The notes: a model not told the origin generated them from the letters alone. A stretch of 64,000 bases of DNA from Hydractinia symbiolongicarpus (GCF_029227915.1 NC_079877.1:11283351-11347350), one strand, 5' to 3'. Shown: positions 14,601-27,400, numbered from the stretch's first letter. Made by a program: numbers and translations.

Positions 14601-17456
14601 ATTTGAAAACGAAGCATATTTTTTTCTATTTGCTGAAAAATAAACAATAAATAGTATAGTCATGCATACTATTTCGGACATGTAGAAAAGGAAGTTAAGA
14701 TTGAGAGAGTCGCTATACCAGTAGACGCTCAATCATCGTGTTTGGGGTTCACGATTTAAAACGTCCCCCACTTTGCTACTGCAAAATGAATGCGCAACAA
14801 AGATTAACCTTAATGCCCGTATCGCACGCGTTTTACAAAATGGCGAATGAACTTTTGCATGATGGGTGGAAAATAATCACACCAAATATCTTTTCAGTTT
14901 CAGGTTGAGCGTTCGTGCAGGAATTTCACTTAAAAGACCAATCAATTCTTGAGAAAAACTTTTACACTTATCTCAAAATGTTAATATTTACGCGAGCAAT
15001 AGAATGCTCGGGTAACAAGCATTTACGGCAAGGCCTGAAATAGGTATTTATTGAAACATTGTTGGTTGGTGTATTACATTGGTACACACAACTTATTTTA
15101 GCCAAAATATACTTATTTTTATTGAACTAGACATGTTAAAAGTTGCATGGCTGGTATAGTAATGATATCACATATTTTACTTTTAGACCTGTTTCCTGCT
15201 CCATTTGATGGTTTTCGATTATGTGTCAATAAAGGATTAAGCAATCATTTCCAAGTCAGTCACACGTTAAATCTTTCCTCTGCTCCACAGGGAACATCGT
15301 ATCACTTCGGAGCTACGTATGTTGGTGGGAATCAGACCAGTCCAACTGAGGTAATTTATAATTTTTACTTTTTTTCTAAATTATCAATTCACCGCTGTAG
15401 TTTCCATTTCAATAGCACTTACTCTTATAAGTGTGTTTTTACTTTGTAATAAAAAATATGAGATAACACTATATATGTCTCCAAAACTGTATCTTACTTG
15501 AGATACTTGATACTTACTGATTCAGCCCAGTGAATCTTAATGTATGTCATTTTTTCAAAAATTCTGTTTGAGTCTGCTCTCCTAAATGAAAGGAGGAGCA
15601 GTGATTTGTCAGGTATATATATTATGTAGTAATTGGTATAATTCATTTTAAAAGTAAGTTCAGAATGTATCTAGGTCATTATAAAATAGTACACAATGTT
15701 TATTTTAAATTATAGAACTGCTGTTATTTTTTTTTTTTGCGAATTCAAGTTTTCTTTTTCAACGATTTCTATTAAAACATTTTTTAGGCATATCCTGTGA
15801 TTCTTGGAGATATTGACAATAGTGGTAGTCTTAGTGCTCAGATTATTCATCAATTTACAAACAGAATCAAAGGAAAATGTGTGGTACAGGTATGTGGCTA
15901 ATGTTTAGATTTCCAAATTTAACTCCAGAGAACTAAACCTTAAATCTTTAGCAGGGTGTCAAGCCCTTCTAAATTTCTTAGAAACTTAATTGTTTTCCCC
16001 CTAGAATTTTCAATAATAATCTTGTTTTCTAATGTGCATTCCTGAAAGTTTTCTAAATTTGTTCTTACCAATCAACTATAATTTTTTTTAGATATTTCAT
16101 CATTTCTCTATTCTTTTAAACTTTTTTGTAGCAGTGTAATCTTTTCTGATTTAGCAAATCAATTATACAATATTGTGCTACCAGTATTTTTGTAGTTGAT
16201 TCAAACTTTGAATATTTTTGAATATGGGAGAAGGTGGATTAAAAAAGTTGAATTTACTTCTAGAAAACTTTGGCATACCTAATGCTTACATACTTTTTTT
16301 TTAAAAAAAAAACTAACAAATTTACATTAGAAAATGTTTGCTGAGATTGTGTTTTTGTACAAAAAATTTGAATTAAATTTTTGAATATCCTATATATACA
16401 TTTTGGCCAATGTGAAATGGTAAATTGCTAGCAAAAAACTCCTTGAGGATTCAAATTAGCATTTTATTGCCAACCTTAAATGATCTGCATAAATTTTGGT
16501 GGAGCTGACAGAAATTGTTGATATTTTTTATTTTCCTAATTTTTAACCTGTGAAAAGCTGGAAATTTTAACTCCGCTAATATGTATGGGTTACAAACAAA
16601 GTAAAAACTGATAATTAATTCCTTAAAATGGCCCTAGTTCACCTGGCCCAGCCCCCCCCCCCCCCTCCCCTCTTAAACTAGATCTGCTTGTTGGGTGGAA
16701 GAAAATTTTAAAGTCAATTCAAAAATTATACTATGTAACAGAGCATTTATCTGTAAAGTAACAAGCACTCCACAACATAAGTTCAACCTTATTTATTACC
16801 TCGGATTCTCTTACCTATTTGAAACGTTATGATTTGAGTTCAGGCTTCAAGCAATTTTTAATTAGTTACACATTTCATAATCTATCATAATTTTATATTA
16901 CTTCTAGACACAACAGAAAGAATTTGCTATGGTGCAAGTTGACGCTGATTATCGTGGTGATGATTATACTGCAACCTGTACTTTAGGAAATATCGATGTT
17001 ATTAATGAATCTGGCATAATTGTCAATCATTACCTTCATCAGCTGACAGAAAATCTAGATGTTGGTGCTGAACTATTGTATCATTATGGACAGGGCCAAG
17101 AGTCTGCAGTGTTGTCATTAGCAAGTAGATATAGCACTGAAAAATGGGTTGCAGCAGGTCAAATTAATCCTGCAGGATGGCATGCGTCGTACTACCATAA
17201 AGGAAATGATAACATTTCAGTTGGTGTTGATTATGAATACAGTTCTCGTATGCAAGATTCCTGTGTGAGTTTAGGCTATCAAGTCGACATACCAAAAGCG
17301 AATGTAACCTTTCGTGGCTTAGTAGATACAAATTGGACGGTTGCAGGTTTTTTTGAAAAAAGACTTCACCCATTACCTTTCACGTTTTTGCTTAGTGGCA
17401 TGATAAATCATCAGAAAAATCAAAGTCGTTTCGGATTTGGTTTGCAAATAGGATAA
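5674..17456 (+). CDS. TOMM40: TOM40, mitochondrial import pore
   Basis: Channel-forming beta barrel of the TOM complex in the mitochondrial outer membrane, the entry gate for nearly all imported proteins. Exons are 5674-5872, 15187-15350, 15788-15889 and 16908-17456; phases join without error to give 337 aa (human about 360). Residues 1-55 are a Pro/Ala/Ser/Thr-rich disordered tail. 'NPGVFEDLHKRCK' (near 55-66) is the conserved lead-in helix region, and the barrel follows with hallmark strings 'VNKGLSNHFQV', 'YHFGATYVGGNQ', 'GDIDNSGSL', 'HASYYHKG', 'SRMQDSCVSLGYQVDIPKA' and the C-terminal 'RFGFGLQIG' strand. Stop is TAA at 17454. Intron 1 is 9.3 kb and hosts most transposons of this half of the window; the other two are 0.4 and 1.0 kb. 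XRCC1 follows on the same strand 979 bp later. Confidence 0.95.
6123..7918. mobile_element. element with imperfect inverted ends and internal repeats
   Basis: The left edge reads CCCACAGCTGTTTCGGAGCG followed by GGACAAAA. The right edge, reverse-complemented, reads CCACGGCTGTTTCGCTACGG followed shortly by GGACAAAA. This pairing suggests terminal inverted repeats of a 1.8 kb element in TOMM40 intron 1. Inside, 'ctgtccgaaattg' followed by 'ggccaaa' recurs near 6287, 6468 and 6627, spaced about 160-180 bp, so part of the interior is a worn tandem repeat. No coding frame is visible. Ends are approximate. Confidence 0.4.
7925..8521. mobile_element. 597 bp MITE with 5-bp target duplication
   Basis: Begins CAGTTAGAGAGACAACTG and ends with the near-complement CAGTTGTCCCTAACTG. 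The next ~30 bases (TGCAAATTAGACTATT, then CTCCTAAATA-like) also pair. The element is flanked on both sides by TCCTA (7920-7924 and 8522-8526), a clean 5-bp target duplication. No coding capacity. The CAG...CTG ends with a 5-bp duplication resemble the element at 13842-15037, so the two may share a transposase source. Confidence 0.8.
8560..10010. repeat. two diverged copies of one repeat
   Basis: The segment 8560-9130 resembles 9690-10010: both have 'ctggcaact.cgctt.c.a', 'atggtttt', 'gcaaaaatg', then 'gccartgaaa.tg.taatatggta' and a closing 'gccagtga'. Divergence is high, so this is an old direct duplication or two insertions of one family in TOMM40 intron 1. No frame or terminal structure was found. 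Confidence 0.4.
10284..10828 (-). mobile_element. 5'-truncated LINE copy with perfect 12-bp target duplication
   Basis: The minus-strand frame at 10377-10760 encodes the C-terminal region found after the palm of a non-LTR reverse transcriptase: '[19 protein letters not shown]', '[15 protein letters not shown]' and 'KPRGRPRKT' in the usual order. The element is 5'-truncated (the minus-strand start lies near 10816) and its 3' end is at 10296. It is bounded by two identical copies of GTAAAAAACGAT (10284-10295 and 10817-10828). Compared with the copy at 51.1 kb it lacks about 36 bases around a CCATGCTAGCATGG hairpin in the 3'UTR. It sits in TOMM40 intron 1 in antisense orientation. Confidence 0.85.
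12063..12217 (+). mobile_element. mini-Helitron, degenerate copy
   Basis: Starts with TC after an A (TCTATATTATAATGC, then GTATACGTCTGTCCG and a short CCGT microsatellite). It shares its whole length with the element at 13195-13348. The 3' hairpin (CCCATGG...CCACAGG) and the terminal CTAG are mutated (CTAACGATTT), so this copy is older. No coding capacity. Confidence 0.6.
12932..13194 (+). mobile_element. mini-Helitron with intact 3' hairpin and CTAG end
   Basis: Begins TCTCTATAATAATAGCC directly after an A. It ends with the stem-loop CCCGGCGCTTCGACGCCGGG followed by TTTCCCGG and CTAG, then T. TC at the 5' end, a GC-rich hairpin 10-12 nt from the 3' end, and a CTRR terminus before T are the defining marks of Helitrons. 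At 263 bp it is non-autonomous. It abuts the next one head to tail. Confidence 0.7.
13195..13348 (+). mobile_element. 154 bp mini-Helitron, second in tandem
   Basis: Starts TCTATATTATAATACC immediately after the CTAG end of the preceding element. It carries GTATACGTCTGTCCG and ends with the hairpin CCCGTGGATTTTTTCACGGG, then CGAACGA and CTAG before T. It is closely related to the copy at 12063. The head-to-tail junction without spacer fits either serial insertion into the same site or rolling-circle read-through. Confidence 0.7.
13842..15037. mobile_element. 1.2 kb non-autonomous element, CAGGCCTTGCC ends
   Basis: The left end reads CAGGCCTTGCCATGAGCAAA. The right end, reverse-complemented, reads CAGGCCTTGCCGTAAATGCT. 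Both continue to CCCGAGCA-T...ATTGCTCGCG, so inverted repeats extend over about 50 bp. AAATA flanks both sides as a 5-bp target duplication. The interior has paired 'tggtcggaca' motifs near 14048 and 14102 but no long frame. The hAT superfamily (CAG termini) is possible; the 5-bp duplication is shorter than the 8 bp usual there. Confidence 0.75.
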
Positions 17457-18434
17457 TTTGTACTTAGTAAATAGGTGTTTCTAGACTAAAGAATGTTCTC
17501 AATGTCATTTAATTTCGAGAAGTCCCAATTCTATTTTACCAGAATCTGTGTTAAATGTAATGCTTTATTTTTCTTTTGTATAAAATAAGGCTGAGGTTTT
17601 CCTATTTCTAGCTTTTTTGAACTTCTTTAACTTTCGAGGATCTCTTCAAAAGGTAGCTCTCTTTTTCAAACACCTGACATTCTAATGTGGTCAGTAAACT
17701 GTGTTTTTAGTCTAATTTTAAACATAGCATACACTGCAAATGGTTTTGGGGAATATGGTTATTTTCCCCAACAAGTTTTTTTTGTACCACATTTTTAAAA
17801 ACTAAAATGTTATTTTTAGATCTATTTTAAATTGCCTTAGATGGCATATAGCTGTGTTGATGTGAGATATGTTGGTCATTTTAAATATTTTTGTAACTTA
17901 GTTTGTCAATGTGTCTCATTAAAAGTTCATAAAAATACTTACTTTATCATAGTTTGATATGTATTTGATAATACAATTTTAAAGGAAACACTGTTAAAAG
18001 AAGCGTTTACTTAAATTTTAGGGGGGACCAAATGATCACTTTTTCCAAATCATTGTTAATGCATTAATTATTAGCAATCTGTATTAGTTGATAAATGAAT
18101 CTGATTGGATTAATTCTTTAAAGTTTAATGTTTGTTCATGTGACAACACAGGACATAAATATAAACATAAATTCTGAGGATCTAAAATGATAAATCCATT
18201 AAAGTATAGCTGTGGCTATCCAATATGTGTGACACAAAGCAGTATATACGTAATTATAGGTTTATTTTAACAGATATTAGTCTAATACATTCAAAACGTT
18301 TATGATCAAGCTCTAATGATAAGGCTCTAGAATTGTTAATTATCAGGCTCTGTAACTATTATAAAAAGCATTTATTGGTGTAGAAGTTATAATCCATTTT
18401 TTTTTCAGTTTAAAATTGTAGTTTATAGCAAATT
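17457..18434 (+). other. TOMM40-XRCC1 spacer
   Basis: AT-rich stretch of 978 bases between two same-strand genes. It must hold the TOMM40 3'UTR and whatever drives XRCC1. No exon, RNA gene or transposon end was recognised. Confidence 0.5.
18394..18408 (+). promoter_or_regulatory. strong 3' splice site before XRCC1 start
   Basis: A run of T ending TTTTTCAG at 18408 stands 26 nt before the XRCC1 ATG. It is the best acceptor-like site in the spacer and marks either a 5'UTR intron or a spliced-leader acceptor. Confidence 0.5.
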
Positions 18435-21400
18435 ATGCCGGATGTGAAAGTAAAACATATTGTTTCGTTCAGCAGCGAAGATGCGGTAAGTTGTCTTAAT
18501 TTTATCTATTGGCTTTTTCAGAAGAGGCTTGTGATACATGCACACATGCACACTTCTCTTTACACATGTGCAAAAATTTTCATTCAGTTGCATACTTCTT
18601 ATTTTTATAAATTTTATATATTATATATTTTTAGCTCCCAATTTATACCCATACCACTGTAAATGATAACATTTTATCATTTGGTATGTTGATTGTGTCA
18701 GGTGTTCTAAAAATAGTAGTATCTATAAGGGGGGATTTTGTACCATACTTTTGCCTTGAAAATTGCAGTCTAAACAGCAGCATAACAGATGTTGATCATA
18801 TCATCTTGATTACTTTAGAAAAACCCTGCAGAGAATATATTGAAGCCAGAGACTTATTTTAAATGGAAGTGTGAGACACCTGGAGAACGACAAGCATCTT
18901 TGCTGCTACAGGTATGAGAATTTGAAAGTGCGACTTTAATTCTCAAGACCAGATTGTTTACAAAATCAGCTTAATATGAGTCTAATTATTGATAACATTT
19001 ATGAATTTATGAATAGGCACTTCAGACACTGTTGTTTTTCAAAGCAATTCAGTTTTAATGTGGTAGTATGTGTGATTTGGTTATTGTTTTACAGGGCTAA
19101 TGAACGTCTAATTTCTATGAATGCTTAACATGAAGATAAAATTAAACAAATCTTGGTTAATAAAATTATATTTAAAACATGATACATTTTTTCATAAAAA
19201 GGTGAATTAAAACAAATAAATTTATTTGAAGTAGCTCTGGTGATACCTATCCAATAGTGGGTTATCTAATACTTTAGCTTCCTTAATATTTTTAAAGTTT
19301 AATTGTACCTTTTTGACTACATACAAATCCTTGATCTACATTAAAATCAATCTTGTGATTGAAATATGTCGGACAAGGTCAAAGACATTTTAAAAGACTC
19401 AAATTCATGAGAGGGATTTTAAAGCCAGCGACAGAGCTACTACTAGCACTCATATTGGAAAGCGAAAAAAAATTGGAAATTGAAAATATATCTTTATTGG
19501 AACTTGATTTTATGGGGTAGAAAAGAGTCCTAAATTGCACTTATCTAAAGGAAGGTTAAGAAATCAAAAATTTGTATGTCTGCTTTGTTTTAGCTAGAGA
19601 AAGCAACTTGTATAAGTGGCATTGATATAGGTTAGTAAAAACTGGTTATCTTTCTATCCTTAGCATGTATTTTGTTGCTGCATGCTGGGTTTGTGTCATC
19701 GTTTTCTTTTTCTAGGAAACAATGGTTCGGCCTTTGTGGAAGTATTGGTTGGACGTTCCAGTTGGTCTTCATCAGAAGAGTTTAAAGTGTTACTTGTGGC
19801 ATCTAGTTTTATGACGCCGGCTGAAAGTAAAGCTAGTAAAGATATTCACAGAGTACGAATGTTTGGTAGGGTTTTAACATCGTAAATATTTTTTCAACTT
19901 ACTATTTAAAGTTATGGAACCAACCACTCATTCTGAAAAACCGATCTGTGATATCAGATTATTTGACTGTTCAATAGCTCCTTGAAAAATCCATGGGTTT
20001 GATCATCAGCGTGATAAGTTACTACATGTTTGCTTTCTGAAAAACACAATAAGGCTTAGAGTATGCTTACATTATGCTTATTGGAGAAACAAATTTAAAA
20101 ACGTTGCTTTATTGAGATAAATTAGTTCTGATTTTAACCATAAAAGTGTAGTGTCAATTACACAAGGCCTAGTTGAAGCAGTATTGGGTATAAGGAAAAA
20201 ATAAAGACTGTCTTTTAATACACAATGCCAATAACACAAGAAAAAATACACAGAAGGTTTTATGAAAGCTAGAAATAAGCATGTGTTAAAAAATATTTCC
20301 CTGTCTGAGCCTGCATATGCTTATAAGCGTTACTCTTATATAAAAAAGGATGTACTCTGCTGATGTGAAGAGTGAGGTTGGGGTGAATGGGCTGGAATTT
20401 AAATATATTAAGCATTTAATAAAACGAAAACCCTATACATGTGAAAGAAAAATCTTTTGCTGAATTTGTATCATACATTTTGGAAGGCTATAAAAGGTCT
20501 AAAAAATGCGGAATAAAAACTATGTTGTTTGTCATGATTAAAGAGTGCAGAAATGTGTTGTCTAACAATGCTTTCTAAAAAATCCCATTGAAATAATTTT
20601 TATGTAATATTAATTATTTTGAAAAGTTGTTTAAAATTGATTAGCATACATGCTATAGTATTTGACCTAATTGCAACTAGACTTGAACTATTAACCCATA
20701 AAATATTTTTGTACTTAAAATGCAAGTGATTGGATTTGTTATTTTTGTATAATATGTTTCCACAGGGCATGGTCAATTGGTGAAATCAGTCGCCGATGAA
20801 AAATGGGATCGAGTCAAAATTGTTTGTACACAGCCATACAACCAAGTATGTATTAATACTTAAAAACAAGAATATGTATTGAAGCAGAATGTTTTAGTAT
20901 AATGTTAATAATATATTTAGAATGAAAGTTACGGTTTATCCTTTTTCAAAATGCACACTCCTGAACAAACTGAAGAAAAAAGTGAAGGAAAGGTCAGTAT
21001 GCAAGTTGATGTTATATGGTTGTGTTATGGAGGATGTCATTCTTGTACTAATATGTAACTTTTTTTATCATAGGTTGTACAACTAGGTCGGTTTAAACTA
21101 AAAAGTGATTCTGATGACGAACAGGATGTTTCAACAGGAAGTTTCTTCCAACGTAAAATGAACGAAACTGTAGTAACACCTAGACAACCCAAAATATCAA
21201 TGGCCACCGCAGCTAGAAAAACTTCAATTGAACGTGTTGTTTATAAAACAAAAGGGGAGAGCACTTCATCACCTAAGCAGATAAGTGTGTCACATGATAA
21301 AAGACATGAAGTTGCTGCCTCTCTGTTGCAAGGTGCAACTGATATAACTACTGCAGAGAGAAAGCCTTTTCCAAAAATGAAACATACACCTGCTAAGAAA

Positions 21401-24400
21401 AAAGAGGTATAGTTAGAATTTTTTTTTCACCTTTTGTGAGACTTTATATTTGATTTTTTTTTTATGTTTAGACTCCAAAACGAAAAGTTGAAGCAGGGGC
21501 AAATAAACAAGTGAGTTATGTTTTGACGCCAAATCATTCCTAGCTTCTTTGAAAATCGGCTTGCTTATGTAAGACTGTGTGTACCTTAGCCAGGTATGTG
21601 CTTTTTTTTAGGAACGACCACCAGCAAAGAAATTAAAAGGTAATTTTTTACAGACGTATGGTTAGCCACATAACACAGTAAAAGGTAACATAGCTACAAA
21701 TGGGCTGTTCTTGTGACATATCAATATTTCGAAACAAAAGGTTTTATCTTTATTTTGTATGAGATTTACTTGCTGAAGGGAGATGCTTGTGTAACTGGCA
21801 GGATCTCAGGCGACTTAATGCATGACCCCAAAGAGTTAGTGTAGAAACTAATGATGCATTATAAAAGAATATGTTTGGCATTGTTGTTCTGCATTTTTGC
21901 AAAATAAAAAGACTTATTGATTTCTTTGAGCGAAGACCTAGGAGCGTTTCCCGTTTTGATAGGTGGACATTTACTTTAAATCTACAAGGTTGGTAGAGAC
22001 TACTGCAAATTTACCTAATCATTAAAAATAAATAATAAACGTGGCTGGCCTTCGCGATGTTCTGCAAAATATTTTATTATAGAAAACTTTTTAGCATTGG
22101 TAATTTGTCACTAATTTTCTTGCATTTTTATTTCAGCAGAGAGAAAAATACCAAAGGTTAAGAAGAAAAATGTTTCTTACAATAAAATACTCGTAAGACA
22201 TTTTGATACTTTAATCTCATGTTTTTTACAAAATTTCTGAAATCCGGAAACTTAATAAAAACATTATCAATACTTTTTTTGTAGAACAGCGAATATTGTC
22301 TTTCACAATATTAACTCAATAAGTCCCCAGAAAATATATAAATAAATAAATAAAGGTTCAGAGGTCTTTACAAAGACTAAGTAAAAACAACTAAATAAAT
22401 GTCCTAATGCTTTCACGGTTAAGGTTGGTTTCCATTTAAGCGTTTTTTGGTGACAGGTTCAAACGCTCAGTACGTTGGCTTATGCATTACAAATTTTTTT
22501 CGCAGTGGTGCCTGTGTTTTGACAGACTTTTAATACGAGTCATCTTTTTTCAAAAAGGCTTAGCATTTCTGACAACACTGCCATCTTTAATATCACAGAG
22601 CTTAAGGATATTATGCTACGGTACATAAAAGTTAAGCTGTGACCAAGAACGCGTTGATGGAAACCAACCTTCATTCTTTTCATAAAATTTATTCAATATT
22701 AAATTTCTACTACAAGTGTTTTCCCTTGACAGGATGGTGTTGTGTTTGTTTTAAGCGGGTTTGAAAATCCAGAAAGAGGTAATCTTCGAGATCAAGCATT
22801 AACAATGGGTGCAAAGTACGAACCAGGCTGGAATAACAGATGCACTCATTTGATGTGAGTAGTTTGAGTTCTAGATATTTTGGAGTGGTTGAAATACATG
22901 ACGGATGTAAAACATGACCTGTTTAAGCATACCAAGGCAGGGAAGTCTTATAAAAATTAAGCATGATTAAAGCATGAATCTGGCCTTAACTTAGAAACTT
23001 CGAAAGCTTAAGGGAGTTTAGAAAATTCGGGGTTAATCTGCAAATGAAAACCTCTTAAAACACAAAAATGAGTGGCATTTAAATGTCAACACCAATTTGA
23101 CGATGTCGTTTGCACAGAAACATAACATTAATGATTAGCATTGATTTGAACTGCTACGAACACATTCGAAAAGTTCTTTTTAACATTATTAAACATATTG
23201 TAAGCATGCTTTGAGGGTGGAATAGACGTTCTCATGCAAAAGTTGAGAAAAAAATACACTACGGTTACAAAAGCCTTTAAAAAAAGGAGTGTGCTGCAAG
23301 TTTGGTATGTTTTGTTTTGTTGTTATGACTGCAGCATTTATGATGTTTTGTTTTTTCTGTAGATGTGCTTTTGCGAATACACCAAAGTTTAATCAAGTCA
23401 AAGGTAAAATCTAATTTAACATCTTTATTTCAAATTTCCTATCAGCTCCTATGATAGGTTGGCATTTTCCTATTTGCTACTGCGTTTTCTTATTGCTGCT
23501 GCGTTTTCTTATTTGCTGCTGCGTTTTTCTATTTGCTGCTGCGTTTTCTTATTTGCTGCTGCGTTTTCCTATTTGCTGCTGCGTTTTCTTATTTGCTGCT
23601 GCGTTTTCCTATTTGCTGCTGCGTTTTCCTATTTGCTGCTGCGTTTTCTTATTTGCTGCTGCGTTTTCCTATTTGCTGCTGCGTTTTCCTATTTGCTGCT
23701 GCGTTTTCCTATTTGCTGCTGCGTTTTCCTATTTGCTGCTGCGTTTTCCTATTTGCTGCTGCGTTTTCTTATTTGCTGCTGCGTTTTCCTATTTGCTGCT
23801 GCGTTTTCCTATTTGCTGCTGCGTTTTCCTATTTGCTGCTGCGTTTTCTTATTTGCTGCTGCGTTTTCTTATTTGCTGCTGCGTTTTCTTATTTGCTGCT
23901 GCGTTTTCCTATTTGCTGCTGCGTTTTCTTATTTGCTGCTGCGTTTTCTTATTTGCTGCTGCGTCTACTTACAAAACATGTCAGTAGTAAGATATTTGTG
24001 TTTTTCAATACAGGAAAGGGTGTGAAGCTAGTTTTATTGTCGCAAATAAAGAAGACAATATTTTTATTTTTATTTTTGTTGTTTTATTTATGCAGGTAAA
24101 GGGAAAATAGTGAAGAAAACATGGCTAAATAGTTGCAGAGACAACAAGAGGAGAATAAATACTAAAAAGTAAATATTTTTTTTCTAATTTAGTAGCTCGT
24201 TGTTCATTGTGTACTGCAATCTTAAGCTCGTTCTCTGGTTATCCTCGACCCCAAATGGCTTACACCCTAGTGCCCTCTCATCCAATTGAACATAAAAAAA
24301 GTAATAAAATAGTTTGAAATAGAAAAATTAAAGACGCTCGCAAAATGTTTAGATTTTCATGATTTCATTTTCGCGCCCCAGGATTGCGAGAAATTGTATG

Positions 24401-27400
24401 GTTTATGGTGATGGTTGTTAATCAGTGCAGAAGGGAAGTAAAAATGACCTCTCCCATTCCCATTTTTAAAGCTTACCTCCCACTTCAAAAAAAATTCATC
24501 TAATTCTGTTTATAATACGTTGAGAATTTGTAATTTAACATTTATTAAGTAAAATTCAAAATAATAAAGCTAATATAAAGCCATATTTTCTCGTTCTACA
24601 GCATGCTACCTTCTCGAAAGCCGCCATTTTGTGATAATTTTTTTTCGGATTAAACCCAGTTTGACGTCATCTTCCGGATGGCAAAAAAGGCCCCTGAACA
24701 TGTTGCCGTAAAACGAAACCCGGAGAAAAAGAGGAAGAGTAGATTATTGCAACTAAGATTAATTTTGTTAATATATAATTATAAAATCTGTTTTCGTTCT
24801 ATGCCTTTTTGCAATAAGAATAATAGAAGTAGCGCTGGAAAGCATTTTTTGCCAGTCTTTCAACAGGCAAGAAACAACGAGCTGCGTGTACTCATTAACT
24901 GAGTCGATACGCTTACAAAGTCGAGTTTGAATCACTACAATGTTTTGGCAAAAAAAGGCTTTGGCAATTCTGTCCACTTGTCTTTGCATTAGGCCATGTG
25001 CAAATTCTGGTAGGCTACGAAAGAGTAAAATAAAATGTCGCCCGCCATTGTTCGCTCTCATAGCCCTAAATAGCTTCTTTTTTACTTTAAAATGTACTTC
25101 TCGGCGCCACGACCCGTCTCTGTGGTAGGCATTTCTGTAAGTCTCTACACAAGTCGGAAAGAGCCAATCTCGTTCTCAAGGCATTGGAATAGCGAAAAAG
25201 GCCACGGTTCACTACTAAGCTATTGCTTCCACTTCCATTCTCTTCCTTATAACAGCTTTCCTAGCTAGAGTCTGATTCACTGCCAGGTTTTGTAGACCTT
25301 TTACTGCCCGAAACTTCAAAACTAAGAAAGCCCACAACTTTTTCACGGAAACTCCATTTTAAAAAGGGGGGTAAAAACATCTTCAGTATATACCTGTTAC
25401 AAACTCATCTTCAGTACTCGTTACAAATGTTGAAAATACAAAACAACAACAGCTTTGTACATATAAAAACCTGGGCAACGGCAGAGTCAGCGAAATTATC
25501 ATCCGGGAGTTGACGTCACAAGCCCTCCCGCGAAGGCAGTTATTTGCAATCGGAACACAAGATGGCGACTGGCACGAAGCTTCTTCTCCAGCTAATATTT
25601 TACAACTTTAACGACGAATATCTTGCGAGCCAATCAAAATAAGTATAAAAGAAATTTTTTTTCGTAATTAGTACAATATTTTGACTTGATTTTCGATTAC
25701 TTTTTTTGGAGTGAGAGGTAAGCTTTAAGAGCAATCCCTATTGATCAGGGTCAACATTTCAGATCCTACGGGACCAGGTAAACCTAGTCCCTTCATCCCT
25801 TAGGAATTAGATATGGCTTTTTGCAGAAACTTGTGAGTCAGCTTTTTGTGTTTTTCTATACTAAACATTTGATCCCCAATTTAGTTCAAAATGATTTTAT
25901 TTAGTTTTCGTATGGATGGTGGTGGCGACAGCAGTTATGAATCATCTTCATCTGAAGAAGAAGAAGAAAAAGTGGCCTCACCACAAATTCCCACCGTTGA
26001 CAGTCAATCACCACCAGCAAGAAGAAAAAGCTCTAGTGAATGTGACACTGAAGATGAGTTGGACAAGTAAGAATGTGTTTATTGAATTTCACAGATCATA
26101 TTTCGATTTTACTATTTTTGTGTGGAGTTATAATATGTTGATTAATTTTTCTCCCTTGAGTTGTATTTTTACTTCTTTTTACTACGCACTTCTATAAAAG
26201 GACTTTAAACTTATTTCGCCTAAATAACGAACTCTTTAAAATAACGGGTATAATTTTAAAATAGCGCAACATTGAACAATATTAAAGGAATTCTCGCGAA
26301 TCGTTATCAGTACACCGATGCAAACGAAACATTTTGTGATAATTTATTTCTAAAATCACAGAAATTTTGTCAAGTTAGCTAAAATATACGCATGGTCATT
26401 CTATATAGAATACGACAACTGCAGAAAGATGGAGAATCCAACGTCAAATCAAAAACTGAATGTGATAAAGATCCTTATGCTGGAACAACTGAAGAAGAAA
26501 GCGAGACTGAACAAGGTATGTGTTCACTCTCCTCCACGTGAGATATTTGAAAATCATTAATTTCAAGCATTCTGATTTGGCTTTTTCCGCCGATCAGAAG
26601 TAAACAATTCATTTGAAAACCTTGAAATCGGAGTAGATGACCTTCTTGAATGTCCATCATTCTCTACAGAAAAACCTTAAATCGGAATATTTTTAAAAAA
26701 ACTGAAACAAATCTTTCTTTTTTCAAAAATTAATTTTCCATTGGTTGAAATGTTCAGCACTGCTATTTTTGGATTTCTCACATTACTTGTTTGTGTTTGT
26801 GTGCAAACATTATAGAAAAAGCTTCGGGAAAAACCGGGGTAAAAAAACGGCAGACACCTTAAAAGGAACCCAAGATATAAAATAATGTATGTTATGTATA
26901 TATATAATATGGACTTATATATGTCTTACAAGTTTAACCAGCAAACGAGTGTCATTTTGGTGAAAATAACTTATGTTAATCAACTCACCTTTACAATATT
27001 AATAATAAATTAATTGACAGTTTAATTGCACATCCCTTAACAGGTTTAAAATTACTGATGACAGAAAAATGTCAAAATTTGCTATTACTTAAATATGACA
27101 TCATAATTTATGCAGCGTAATTAAATCTGAAATTCTTTAAATGCAAATATCTTGATATATCAAAAAGAGCTTTGTTGAAAACTTAAAAACACTTGTTAAC
27201 CAACTTTCTAAGCTCTATTATATAAGTCCAACATCTTTTTATACCTTGGGTTTCCTTAAAATTAAAACCTTTAATTGAAGAGCACCGCACGGAACAAGCC
27301 ACCAAGTACATACAGTTGACATTATTTCCACCAGAGAAATTGTGTGCATATATAGTTGTAGACGTTAATATGCATGTTTTAGATGCACAAGAACCCGATG

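Noticed and set aside
23451-24099. Three overlapping open frames of 178-188 codons, Phe/Leu/Ala/Cys-rich
   Set aside because: They are the three frames of a stop-free 20-bp minisatellite inside an XRCC1 intron.
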